NCBI RefSeq assembly: GCF_003115855.1
Contig: NZ_KZ819073.1
Span: 248,001-312,000 of the forward strand
Reading direction: 5' to 3'
Length of the DNA: 64,000 bases
Source of the DNA: Brenneria corticis
Lineage (GTDB): Bacteria > Pseudomonadota > Gammaproteobacteria > Enterobacterales > Enterobacteriaceae
Shown here: positions 35,575 to 43,827 of the stretch, piece by piece
How the letters are laid out: each line of letters opens with the position of its first letter
How positions within the stretch are numbered: the first letter of the stretch is position 1
Position numbers and translations under genes: made by a program
Notes under the pieces: model-generated
What the model saw: only the letters and a program-made list of their open reading frames with translations
Told to the model about the DNA's origin: nothing
The model's database searches: none

Positions 35575-35603
35575 TTCACCTGGTTAAAAAGTGTGCGTAT
35601 AAT
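35575..35603 (+). promoter_or_regulatory. Sigma-70 promoter of ypfM
   Basis: TTCACC (35575-35580) and a perfect TATAAT (35598-35603) are 17 bases apart. Transcription would begin near 35610, giving a leader of about 23 bases before the ypfM ATG. Confidence 0.65.
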
Positions 35604-35632
35604 GCGCCGCCGTTAATCATCAAGAGGTTCTT

Positions 35633-35692
35633 ATGATAGAAGTAGAAGTCGGTCATTGGAAAGATTTTATCGAAGCAATGTTACGCAGATAA
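35633..35692 (+). CDS. ypfM: YpfM, 19-residue small protein
   Basis: The complete frame encodes MIEVEVGHWKDFIEAMLRR, nearly the same as the 19-aa E. coli YpfM (MIERELGNWKDFIEVMLRK as I recall it). AGAGG lies six bases before the ATG, a strong promoter precedes it and a terminator follows. The position beside yffB is also conserved. Its function is unknown. Confidence 0.9.
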   Translation: MIEVEVGHWKDFIEAMLRR

Positions 35693-35741
35693 TAATTAAA
35701 AGTTACATTTTGCATTGTATACCAGGAAGATCTGACGATAA

Positions 35742-35775
35742 AAGCAGTAGTCCAGCGGCTACTGCTTATTTTTTG
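35742..35775 (+). terminator. Intrinsic terminator after ypfM
   Basis: AAGCAGTAG-8 nt-CTACTGCTT is a perfect nine-pair stem (35742-35767), followed by ATTTTTTG. It would end the short ypfM transcript. Confidence 0.85.
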
Positions 35776-35859
35776 CAAAAAAATGAGGAAACCTGAGTAA
35801 ATAAAAGAGGCTATTATTTTTTGCAGATAACTACGTGATTTTTTTAGTTTAATTGACTG

Positions 35860-36558
35860 TTATTCCATCCCTAATGCATATCTCGCCGCCGCCAGCGCAT
35901 GCAAGGTGCTGGTGTCGAAAAGGGGAACGCCGGCATCGTCGGCGCTCAGCAGCAGCGGTATCTCGGTACAGCCGAGAATAATTCCTTCCGCGCCCTGTCG
36001 CTCCAGTCCTTTAATGATTTCCCGGTATTTCTGACGCGATCCCGCATCAATTTTCCCCTGACACAGCTCGTCAAAAATAATGCGGTTTACCGTCTCTCTC
36101 CCGCTCCGATCGGGGATGATGACCTCTATGCCGTAGCGCCGGCGAATTCTCTTGCGGTAAAAATCCTGCTCCATGGTGTAGCGGGTTCCCAATAGGCCCA
36201 CTTTTCTTATTCCCTGCCGATGGATGCTTTCACCGGCGGCATCGGCAATGTGTAAAAGGGGAAGTTGGCTGACATGCTCAACGGCATCCGCCACCTTGTG
36301 CATGGTGTTGGTGCAGATGACGATAGCTTCCGCCCCCGCGTTTCTTAAATCGACGGCGATATCCGATAACGTCCGCGCGGCCTGCTGCCAATCGCCCTGC
36401 GACTGGAATCGTTCTATGTCGTGGAAATCGACGCTGTACAATATGAGCCTGGCAGAATGCAGCCCGCCGAGCCGGTTTTTTACGTATTCATTGATGGTGC
36501 GGTAGTAGGGAACCGTTGATTCCCAGCTCATGCCCCCAATAAGGCCCAGTGTCTTCAT
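35860..36558 (-). CDS. Aspartate/glutamate racemase family protein
   Basis: The 232-aa product begins MKTLGLIGGMSWESTVPYYR, typical of YgeA-like amino-acid racemases. Both catalytic cysteines are present, in ICTNTMHK near residue 83 and LGCTEIPLLL near 195. AAGGAAAA precedes ATG 36558. The upstream 18-residue extension is not conserved. It probably interconverts L- and D-aspartate, glutamate or a broader set. It is transcribed away from cspE. Confidence 0.9.
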   Translation of the reverse strand: MKTLGLIGGMSWESTVPYYRTINEYVKNRLGGLHSARLILYSVDFHDIERFQSQGDWQQAARTLSDIAVDLRNAGAEAIVICTNTMHKVADAVEHVSQLPLLHIADAAGESIHRQGIRKVGLLGTRYTMEQDFYRKRIRRRYGIEVIIPDRSGRETVNRIIFDELCQGKIDAGSRQKYREIIKGLERQGAEGIILGCTEIPLLLSADDAGVPLFDTSTLHALAAARYALGME

Positions 36559-36784
36559 CGCCGTTTTCCTTGCACGTTGATACCATAAAAAATGGTGGAT
36601 CAGGGGTAACATACCAAACCAAGATATTAATCTTGTTAAATTTTGTCCGTGTGCTCGTTCGGCATATTTTTTTAGCGATTTTTATCACTTTTTACCCATC
36701 TTCAACTGGACAAACGAGCCATCTATTGCTGTACTGTACGCGACACAGATTTTGTGTCTTTCATTCATGTTAAAGGTAAGTTTG

Positions 36785-36994
36785 ATGTCTAAGATTAAAG
36801 GTAGCGTTAAGTGGTTTAATGAGTCCAAAGGATTCGGTTTCATTACTCCTGAAGATGGTAGCAAAGATGTATTCGTACATTTCTCTGCCATTCAGAGCAA
36901 TGGATTCAAAACTCTGGCTGAAGGTCAACGCGTAGAGTTTGAAATCACTAGCGGAGCGAAAGGTCCGTCTGCTGCTAACGTTATCGCTATTTAA
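36785..36994 (+). CDS. cspE: Cold-shock-like RNA chaperone CspE
   Basis: The 69-aa OB-fold protein has RNP1 (KGFGFITP) and RNP2 (VFVHFSAI) and reads like CspE/CspC. It melts RNA structure and acts as an antiterminator. ATG 36785 is preceded by AAAGGTAAGTTTG, and in-frame codons before it are leader sequence. The order cspE-crcB-tatE-lipA is the conserved one. The codon use is that of a highly expressed gene. Confidence 0.96.
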   Translation: MSKIKGSVKWFNESKGFGFITPEDGSKDVFVHFSAIQSNGFKTLAEGQRVEFEITSGAKGPSAANVIAI

Positions 36995-37013
36995 TTATAC
37001 CGATTTCTTGAAA

Positions 37014-37040
37014 AACCCGCCTAATGGCGGGTTTTTTTTA
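37014..37040 (+). terminator. Intrinsic terminator after cspE
   Basis: AACCCGCC-taat-GGCGGGTT is a perfect stem (37014-37033) followed by a run of T. It ends cspE and, read on the other strand with the preceding A-run, may also serve crcB. Confidence 0.92.
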
Positions 37041-37049
37041 TTATGGCAA

Positions 37050-37433
37050 TTAGGGCGTTGCCACCCAGGTGACCAGGGCGAAGCCCAACGCCGTCAGCAA
37101 CAGCGATCCCACCAGGTTCAGCAGCACGTGCAGGCCGGCCGCCGCCAGATGGCCGCTTTGCAGAAACGTCACCACTTCCGCCGAAAATGTCGAGAAGGTG
37201 GTTAATCCGCCGCACAGTCCGGTGGTAATCAGGGTTTTCCAATGCTGATCGAGGTGGGGGTGGCGTGCAAAGTAGGCCAATGCAGCGCCGATGATCAATG
37301 CGCCAATCAGGTTGGCGAGCAGGGTGCCTAGCGGCATTGACGGACCGGCGCCGTTAAACCTTATCCCCAACTGCCAGCGCGCCACGCTTCCGATGCCGCC
37401 GCCAATAAATACCACCAATAACATACTCAACAT
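37050..37433 (-). CDS. crcB: Fluoride channel CrcB (Fluc)
   Basis: The 127-aa protein has four hydrophobic helices and the Fluc signatures GGGIGSVARWQLG and TTGLCGGLTTFSTFSAE. It exports fluoride as a dual-topology dimer. The upstream leader (37434-37500) shows no convincing fluoride riboswitch by eye. It lies convergent to cspE, as in E. coli. Confidence 0.95.
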   Translation of the reverse strand: MLSMLLVVFIGGGIGSVARWQLGIRFNGAGPSMPLGTLLANLIGALIIGAALAYFARHPHLDQHWKTLITTGLCGGLTTFSTFSAEVVTFLQSGHLAAAGLHVLLNLVGSLLLTALGFALVTWVATP

Positions 37434-37662
37434 AGGCGCCTTCTATCTGATGTTTATCAGGAGTCTACCCCTTCGCGTGGTTCTTTTACAGGTGTCGGCG
37501 GTGAAAGCCGGCATGCCGGTTATTTATCGCGGACAACGGACGCAGAGGGAAAGTTTTATTTTGTTACAGATGGCGATTGTGTTGCCGCCGATAAGGTTTT
37601 ACATAGGGGGTAATGTAATCCGTTCGCTGGTTTATCCGGCATCTGCAATCAGGTAGGTAAGT

Positions 37663-37872
37663 ATGGAAGGTATCAGTATCGCCAAGCTGTTGGTCATCGG
37701 TGCATTGATCGTTTTACTGTTCGGAACCAATAAATTGCGCAGCCTGGGGGGCGACTTGGGCGCCGCGATTAAAGGCTTCAAGAAAGCGATGAATGACGAT
37801 CAATCGTCCAAACCGTCAGCTACTGACGACGCCGCCGCGGCGTTGAACGACACGCACCGTAAAGAGTCGTAA
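37663..37872 (+). CDS. tatE: Sec-independent translocase subunit TatE
   Basis: The 69-aa protein has one N-terminal membrane helix (ISIAKLLVIGALIVLLFG) followed by an amphipathic helix (LGGDLGAAIKGFKKAM), the TatA/E pattern. Its place next to lipA identifies it as TatE, the minor TatA-like subunit, rather than TatA of the tatABC operon. GGTAGGTAAGT precedes the ATG. Confidence 0.94.
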   Translation: MEGISIAKLLVIGALIVLLFGTNKLRSLGGDLGAAIKGFKKAMNDDQSSKPSATDDAAAALNDTHRKES

Positions 37873-37885
37873 TCCGCGGATGAAA

Positions 37886-37909
37886 AACGGACGGCGCTGG
37901 CCGTCCGTT
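37886..37909. terminator. Hairpin between convergent tatE and lipA
   Basis: AACGGACGGC-gctg-GCCGTCCGTT is a perfect ten-pair stem 14 bases after the tatE stop. It is symmetric and could serve both strands. There is no strong U-run. Confidence 0.65.
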
Positions 37910-37958
37910 GGTATTACCCACACTAAATCTGTAACCAAATATAAGCCCCTGGCGGCGC

Positions 37959-38924
37959 TTATTTCACCTCTATCCCTTTCGCCTGCAAATCCGCATGGTA
38001 GGAAGAGCGCACGAACGGGCCGCAGGCCGCATGGGTAAAGCCCATCGCCATGGCTTCGGCTTTCATCTCGTCAAACTCGTCCGGGCTGACATAGCGCTGT
38101 ACCGGCAGGTGATGGCGGCTGGGTTGCAGGTATTGTCCCAGCGTCAGCATGGTGACGCCGTGGCGGCGCAGATCGCGCATGACTTCCACGATCTCGGCGT
38201 TGGTTTCGCCAAGGCCGACCATCAGTCCGGATTTTGTCGGGATATCCGGATGGGCGTTTTTGAAGTTTTCCAGCAGCTTCAGCGACCACTCATAGTTGGC
38301 GCCGGGGCGGACCTGACGATAAACGCGCGGTACGTTTTCCAGGTTATGGTTGAAAACATCCGGCGGCGTCGCCGTCAGGATATCCAATGCCCGATCCATA
38401 CGGCCGCGGAAGTCCGGCACCAGGGTTTCGATGCGGATTTGCGGATTTTTGCGGCGAATGGCGCTGATGCAATCGGCGAAATGCTGGGCGCCGCCGTCGC
38501 GCAGGTCGTCGCGGTCGACCGAGGTAATCACCACGTAGCGCAGGCCCATATCATGGATGGTTTGCGCCAGCTTTTCCGGTTCATTGGCGTCCGGCGTCAG
38601 CGGTCGGCCGTGGGCGACGTCGCAAAACGGGCAGCGTCGGGTGCAAATCGCGCCCAGGATCATAAAGGTGGCGGTGCCGTGGTTAAAACATTCCGCCAGA
38701 TTCGGGCAGGAGGCTTCTTCGCAAACCGAGTGCAGTCCGTTTTTACGCATCGCGGCCTTGATGCCTTGAATACGGCTGGAGTCAGCGGGCAGTTTGATTC
38801 TCATCCATTCTGGCTTGCGTAGCATTTCCTGCCGTTCAGCGACGACGGTACGCACCGGGATTAGCGCCATTTTATCGGCATCGCGGTATTTTACGCCGCG
38901 CTCGATCTGAATCGGTTTACTCAT
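37959..38924 (-). CDS. lipA: Lipoyl synthase LipA
   Basis: LipA is a radical SAM enzyme inserting two sulfurs into protein-bound octanoyl groups. The 321-aa product has both cluster motifs: CEEASCPNLAEC (auxiliary 4Fe-4S, CX4CX5C) and CTRRCPFCD (radical SAM, CX3CX2C), and the closing RSSYHADLQ serine region. It is 258 bp downstream of lipB on the same strand. The gap between them is AT-rich and has no gene. Confidence 0.98.
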   Translation of the reverse strand: MSKPIQIERGVKYRDADKMALIPVRTVVAERQEMLRKPEWMRIKLPADSSRIQGIKAAMRKNGLHSVCEEASCPNLAECFNHGTATFMILGAICTRRCPFCDVAHGRPLTPDANEPEKLAQTIHDMGLRYVVITSVDRDDLRDGGAQHFADCISAIRRKNPQIRIETLVPDFRGRMDRALDILTATPPDVFNHNLENVPRVYRQVRPGANYEWSLKLLENFKNAHPDIPTKSGLMVGLGETNAEIVEVMRDLRRHGVTMLTLGQYLQPSRHHLPVQRYVSPDEFDEMKAEAMAMGFTHAACGPFVRSSYHADLQAKGIEVK

Positions 38925-39182
38925 GTTCGCGTAAGTTCCAGTTCTGAATATGCTCGTCGTACTTCAAGTCGCAGATGCGTCGGCCTTTCCGCCGCTCGAA
39001 TTACGTAGAGTATGGCTTTTGAATTTGTTAATGAAATTCAATGAATTAACTGTTTTGTTAAAATTTTTTTTAAAAAACTCTCAAAATTATATCATCTTTG
39101 CCGGCGCAGATTCAGCTATTGTGTCGGCAAAATGGAGAAATTATGTAAATAAAATGTGATTAGTGATCATTTTAGCCGACGA

Positions 39183-39863
39183 TTACGGCAACGGCTCGCC
39201 ATTCTCGGCCAGATCCCAGTTAATCACTTCGCAGTGCCGATAGTCCAATAATTGGCGGAATGATTCGACCAACACCGCAGCCGTATCCTCCAGCGTAACG
39301 CCTGGCGCACAGTCGCTTACCTGCGTCATCTGCATGCCGGCATAACCGCAGGGATTGATGCGCTGGAAAGGGGAGAGATCCATGGCGATATTCAGCGCCA
39401 GCCCATGAAAGGAACAGCCTCTGCGGATACGCAGTCCCAGCGAGCAGATTTTACGCTCGCCGACATACACGCCCGGCGCGTCGGCGCGGGCGCGGGCCGC
39501 GATATCAAAATGGGCCAGCGTGTTCACCACCGTCTGTTCAATCGCGGTGACGAGCTGGCGCACGCCCAATTTGCGCCGTTTTAAATCCACCAGCACGTAC
39601 ATCACCTGCTGACCCGGACCGTGGTAGGTCACCTGGCCGCCTCTGTCGCTCTGTATCACCGGAATATCGCCGGGGGTTAAAACGTGTTCGGCCTTGCCGG
39701 CCTGACCCTGCGTGAACACCGGGGGATGCTGCACCAGCCAGATTTCATCCAACGTGTTATCGTCGCGCAGATCGGTGAATTGATGCATCGCCAGCGACAT
39801 TGGCTGGTAAGGCTGTACGCTGAATTGACGTACTATGATCTTATCCTGTAGCAAGCGTGTCAT
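39183..39863 (-). CDS. lipB: Octanoyl-ACP:protein octanoyltransferase LipB
   Basis: LipB transfers octanoyl from ACP to lipoyl domains, and LipA then adds sulfur. The 226-aa product has RGGQVTYHGPGQ, the catalytic lysine region GERKICSLGLRI and the active cysteine in NPCGYAGM. ybeD ends 27 bp upstream. The first codons (MTRLLQDKIIVRQFS) fit the family. Confidence 0.97.
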   Translation of the reverse strand: MTRLLQDKIIVRQFSVQPYQPMSLAMHQFTDLRDDNTLDEIWLVQHPPVFTQGQAGKAEHVLTPGDIPVIQSDRGGQVTYHGPGQQVMYVLVDLKRRKLGVRQLVTAIEQTVVNTLAHFDIAARARADAPGVYVGERKICSLGLRIRRGCSFHGLALNIAMDLSPFQRINPCGYAGMQMTQVSDCAPGVTLEDTAAVLVESFRQLLDYRHCEVINWDLAENGEPLP

Positions 39864-39890
39864 CTTCAGGTTAAGGAAGGATGGCGCGGA

Positions 39891-40154
39891 TTATAACACC
39901 ATCCGCACGATTTCAATATTGCCCAGCTCTTCGTACAACGCTTCCACCTGCTCAATATGGGTGGCGTTAATGGTAATGGAAACGGAGTGGTAATTGCCTT
40001 TGCTGCTGGGTTTAACCTGCGGCGTGTAATCACCGGGCGCATGACGTTGCACCACTTCAACGACCAGATCGACCAACTCTGGTTTTGCCTGTCCCATCAC
40101 CTTGTAAGTAAACGGGCAGGGGAATTCAAGCAGTTCGTTTAATTTGGTTTTCAT
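39891..40154 (-). CDS. ybeD: YbeD, UPF0250 family
   Basis: The 87-aa protein (MKTKLNELLEFPCPFTYKVMGQAKPEL...) matches the conserved YbeD/DUF493 fold, which resembles a regulatory ACT-like domain. Its function is unsettled. ATG 40154 has a short spacer to GGAGTG. The longer frame to 40214 enters the upstream hairpin. The order dacA-ybeD-lipB is conserved. Confidence 0.94.
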   Translation of the reverse strand: MKTKLNELLEFPCPFTYKVMGQAKPELVDLVVEVVQRHAPGDYTPQVKPSSKGNYHSVSITINATHIEQVEALYEELGNIEIVRMVL

Positions 40155-40192
40155 CTGCACTCCAGCATCATTTGGGATGGTATAAATGGCTA

Positions 40193-40215
40193 TATGGGGA
40201 TGATTTATCCCCATA
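40193..40215 (-). terminator. Hairpin between dacA and ybeD
   Basis: TATGGGGA-7 nt-TCCCCATA is a perfect eight-pair stem nine bases after the dacA stop, with AT-rich sequence on both sides. No U-run follows, so it may only partly reduce readthrough to ybeD. Confidence 0.45.
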
Positions 40216-40224
40216 CAAGAGGCA

Positions 40225-41436
40225 TTAGCCGAACCAGCGGTGGAACATCAGTTTGATGTAGTCGACCAGGCGGCTGAAAATACCGCCTTCCTTGACTTCA
40301 TTCATCACCACCAGCGGGCGCTGGTCGATGGTTTTGCCGTCCAGCTGGAAGTTGATGGAGCCCACCACCTGATTCTTGCCCAGCGGGGCGTGCAGTTCGC
40401 CGCTGGTCAGCACGTAGCTGGCTTTCAGATCTTTCATCCGGCCGCGCGGAATGGTCAGGTAAACGTCTTTTTCCACTCCCAGCGCCACGCGGTCGCTGTC
40501 GCCAAACCACACCGGCTCCGAGGCGAACTCTTTACCGGTTTTCAGCGGCGCCACGGTTTCAAAGAAGCGGAAGCCCCAGGTCAGCAGCTTTTTGCTTTCG
40601 GCTTCGCGTCCTTTAAACGTCCGTCCGCCCATCACCGTTGAAATCAGGCGCATCTGGCCTTCGGTCGCGGAGGCCACCAGGTTATAACCGGCGGCGGACG
40701 TATGGCCGGTTTTGATGCCGTCAACGTTCAGGCTGCTGTCCCACAGCAGACCGTTGCGGTTGGTCTGGCGGATATTGTTAAAGGTGAACTCTTTTTCTTT
40801 ATAGGTGGCGTATTCTTCCGGAACGTCGCGGATTAAAGCCTGGCCGATCAGCGCCATGTCGCGCGCCGAACTGAACTGGCCCGGCGCATCCAGACCGTGT
40901 ACGGTTTCGAAGTGGGTATTTTGCAGCCCCAGTGCTTTTACGTAGCCGTTCATCAGGTTAACGAACGAATCCTGACTGCCGGCGACATAGTCGGCCATGG
41001 CCACGCAGGCATCGTTACCGGATTGCAGAATAATGCCGCGGTTCAACTGGGAAACCGGAACGCGATCGCCCGGCTTGAGAAACATCAGTGAAGAACCCTG
41101 AAAAACCGGATTGCCGGTCGCCCAGGCGTCCTTGCTGATGGTGACGATATCGTTAGGGGTGATTTTTCCTGACTTTATCGCCTGGCCGATGACATAGCTG
41201 GTCATCATTTTGGTCAGGCTGGCCGGATCGCGGCGTGCATCGGCATTCATTTCCGCCAGCACTTTCCCGGAGTTGTAATCAATCAGGATGTAGGATTCTG
41301 CATCAATTTGCGGTACGCCGGGGATCATCGTTTTAAGATTGATGTCATCGGCATAGGCAAAGGAGGTCGCACTAAGGGCGAACAAAGCGCCAAGCACAGT
41401 ACGTTTAGTAAAACGAGACGTGTTTACAGTATTCAT
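40225..41436 (-). CDS. dacA: D-alanyl-D-alanine carboxypeptidase DacA (PBP5)
   Basis: The 403-aa periplasmic enzyme has a signal peptide (ending FAYA near residue 29), SxxK as SLTK, SGN in QSGNDAC and KTG in GIKTGHTSAAG. The C-terminus ends in an amphipathic membrane anchor (LVDYIKLMFHRWFG). It trims pentapeptide stems and helps shape the cell. It is downstream of rlpA with a 218-bp gap that likely holds its promoter. Confidence 0.97.
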   Translation of the reverse strand: MNTVNTSRFTKRTVLGALFALSATSFAYADDINLKTMIPGVPQIDAESYILIDYNSGKVLAEMNADARRDPASLTKMMTSYVIGQAIKSGKITPNDIVTISKDAWATGNPVFQGSSLMFLKPGDRVPVSQLNRGIILQSGNDACVAMADYVAGSQDSFVNLMNGYVKALGLQNTHFETVHGLDAPGQFSSARDMALIGQALIRDVPEEYATYKEKEFTFNNIRQTNRNGLLWDSSLNVDGIKTGHTSAAGYNLVASATEGQMRLISTVMGGRTFKGREAESKKLLTWGFRFFETVAPLKTGKEFASEPVWFGDSDRVALGVEKDVYLTIPRGRMKDLKASYVLTSGELHAPLGKNQVVGSINFQLDGKTIDQRPLVVMNEVKEGGIFSRLVDYIKLMFHRWFG

Positions 41437-41654
41437 GATTGGAACAACAACATCCGTGGGTATAAGTTAAAAAACGAGCCACACTATAGCAGATGAGAAA
41501 TAGGCAGGCACCAGACATTACGTTACGCGATTTTGCCAAAAGGACGCTGTGGCTGATGTCACACCCGTCCCTTTATCCGCCGTCGCTTATGGCTACCCAT
41601 CGCCGTTATTCCGCCACCTGAACCATCGCCCCCGACCAGAGGCGTCTCACCTTG

Positions 41655-42692
41655 CTAGAGCGCGCCGGGCGCCGCAGTAATAAAGGATTGCTGCTGAGCT
41701 TCGACTGACAAACGTTGTTGAAGTTCAGCCGCCTGCTGACGATTCTGGAACGGCCCCAACTGAACGCGGTACAGCCCGCCGCTGCTGGCGACATCGCCGG
41801 TTACGTGAAAGCGCTCGCGCAGAGTGCGTAACCACTCCTGAGCCCGCTGCCGATCGCTCAGCGCGCCGACCTGAACCACGTAACGCCCGTCCGACGTTTG
41901 GGCGGCGCTTGCCGCCGCGGGCGATGTCGCGCCGGCCGCTGGAGTGGTTTCGATCACCCCGGCCGGCAGCGCGGAAGGCGCGCCGAGGAAACCGCCGACG
42001 GATGAAGCGCCGCTTTGCGGCGCGGCGTTATCGGCCGGCGTGCTGGCGGCATTATTGCCGATGTCGGGCGCCGCCGTTGGCGTGCCGAGCGCGCCGGCGC
42101 CGAGGCTGGGGCGATCGGGCAGGGCGAAACTCTGTTTGGCGACGCTGGTGCCGACGGTGCCGGGGCCGGAAAGGGTGCCGTCCGGCGCGACGTTGATGAA
42201 GTCGACCTTGACCTTGGTGTTGTTGGAGATGTTTAACCGGTCGCCGGCGGCTTTAGACAGATCGATAATCCTGCCCGGCGTGTAGGGGCCGCGATCGTTT
42301 ACTCTGACCACCAGACGGCGGCCGTTGCTGAGGTTGGTGACGCGAACATAGCTGGGCAGCGGCAGCGTCGGGTGCGCGGCGGTCAAGCCATTGGGGTCGA
42401 AGACTTCGCCAATGGCGGTCTGGTTGCCGCTGGCCTCCTCGCCGTACCAGGTCGCCAGGCCGGTTTCACTGAAGTTTTGCGGGTTTTTTATCACCCTGTA
42501 GGTCTTGCCTTTGACGGCGTAGTCTTGCAGCGTGCCCTGATTATAGGGCTCATAGCGCGGCTCTACCCCGCCAATCTCATCAACCGGGCCGCTATATACG
42601 CTCGCCGCGGGCGGCGCCGGCTGCTGTTCCGTGACGGTACAGGCTGAAAGCACCAGGCTAACGGCGCCGATCCAAAGCCAATCCTTACGCAT
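41655..42692 (-). CDS. rlpA: Septal ring lytic transglycosylase lipoprotein RlpA
   Basis: The 345-aa protein has a lipobox (VLSAC, Cys18), a double-psi beta-barrel lytic domain (GLATWYGEEASGNQTAIGE...NDRGPYTPGRIIDLSKAA, about 75-170), an Ala/Pro-rich linker and a C-terminal SPOR domain (RYVVQVGALSDRQRAQEW..., about 268-345) that binds denuded septal glycan. It follows rodA after 13 bp. Confidence 0.95.
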   Translation of the reverse strand: MRKDWLWIGAVSLVLSACTVTEQQPAPPAASVYSGPVDEIGGVEPRYEPYNQGTLQDYAVKGKTYRVIKNPQNFSETGLATWYGEEASGNQTAIGEVFDPNGLTAAHPTLPLPSYVRVTNLSNGRRLVVRVNDRGPYTPGRIIDLSKAAGDRLNISNNTKVKVDFINVAPDGTLSGPGTVGTSVAKQSFALPDRPSLGAGALGTPTAAPDIGNNAASTPADNAAPQSGASSVGGFLGAPSALPAGVIETTPAAGATSPAAASAAQTSDGRYVVQVGALSDRQRAQEWLRTLRERFHVTGDVASSGGLYRVQLGPFQNRQQAAELQQRLSVEAQQQSFITAAPGAL

Positions 42693-42705
42693 TGCTCACC
42701 TCGGT

Positions 42706-43818
42706 TTATAAGTTTTTGGATAGCATCTTGCGGTGAGTATGTATCGACATAACGATACCGAATCCCGCCATCAGGACGATAAGGGCCGAGCCGCCGTAGC
42801 TGACCAGCGGCAGCGGCACGCCGACAACCGGCAGAATACCGCTGACCATCCCGATATTAACGAAAACGTAGACGAACAGAATCAGCATCAGTCCGCCGAC
42901 CATTACCCGCCCGAATGATGTCTGCGCGTTGGCGGCGATGACCAGACCGCGCATAATCAGAAACAGATACATCGCCAGCAGAACCAGCACGCCGATTAAT
43001 CCCAGCTCTTCCGCCAGCACCGCGAAGATAAAGTCGGTATGACGCTCCGGTAGAAACTCTAGCTGAGATTGCGTGCCGTGCAACCAGCCTTTGCCGGAAA
43101 GCCCGCCGGAACCGATGGCGATTTTCGACTGAATAATATGATAGCCCGCCCCCAGCGGATCGCTCTCCGGATCGAGCAGCATCATCACCCGCGCCTGCTG
43201 ATAGTCGTGCATCAGGAAGAACCACAGAATGGGGATAAAGGCGGCCAGCAACAGTACCGCGATGCCGATGAGCCGCCAACTCATTCCGGCGAGGAACAGT
43301 ACAAACAGCCCGGATGCGGCGATAAGGATGGAGGTGCCCAGGTCCGGCTGCGCCGCGACCAGCAGCGTCGGGGTAAAAATAATCACCAGCGCGATGGCGG
43401 TATTTTTGAGCGAGGGCGGACACATATCGCGGTTGATAAAACGGGCCACCATCAGCGGAACGGCGATTTTGGCGATTTCGGAGGGCTGGAAGCGCACAAA
43501 TCCCAGGTCCAGCCAGCGTTGGGCGCCTTTACTGATCTGGCCGAAAATATCCACCAGCATCAACAGGATAACGCAGACAATATACAGATAAGGCGCCCAG
43601 CCTTCGTAAACCCGCGGCGGGATTTGCGCCATAATCACCATGACGATCAACCCCAGCACGATCTGCACGATTTTCCGCTCCATCATGCCGATATCCTGCC
43701 CGCTGGCGCTCCACATCACCAATAGGCTATAGCCCAGCAAGGCCAGGATGCAGATAAGGAAAGGAAAGTCGATATGGATCTTGGTCCAGATCGAGCCTTT
43801 TTGTTGGCTATCCGTCAT
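42706..43818 (-). CDS. mrdB: Peptidoglycan glycosyltransferase RodA (MrdB)
   Basis: RodA is the SEDS-family glycan polymerase of the elongasome, paired with PBP2. The 370-aa protein has about ten membrane helices and SEDS signatures such as KGAQRWLDLGFVRFQPSEIAKIA and the conserved VPLPLVSYGGSALI near the end. It follows mrdA after nine bases, so the two are made together. Confidence 0.97.
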   Translation of the reverse strand: MTDSQQKGSIWTKIHIDFPFLICILALLGYSLLVMWSASGQDIGMMERKIVQIVLGLIVMVIMAQIPPRVYEGWAPYLYIVCVILLMLVDIFGQISKGAQRWLDLGFVRFQPSEIAKIAVPLMVARFINRDMCPPSLKNTAIALVIIFTPTLLVAAQPDLGTSILIAASGLFVLFLAGMSWRLIGIAVLLLAAFIPILWFFLMHDYQQARVMMLLDPESDPLGAGYHIIQSKIAIGSGGLSGKGWLHGTQSQLEFLPERHTDFIFAVLAEELGLIGVLVLLAMYLFLIMRGLVIAANAQTSFGRVMVGGLMLILFVYVFVNIGMVSGILPVVGVPLPLVSYGGSALIVLMAGFGIVMSIHTHRKMLSKNL

Positions 43819-43827
43819 GAATGTCTG

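Noticed and set aside
37434..37500. Fluoride riboswitch before crcB
   Set aside because: The expected GGNGATGG...CTGATGG-type pattern was not found.
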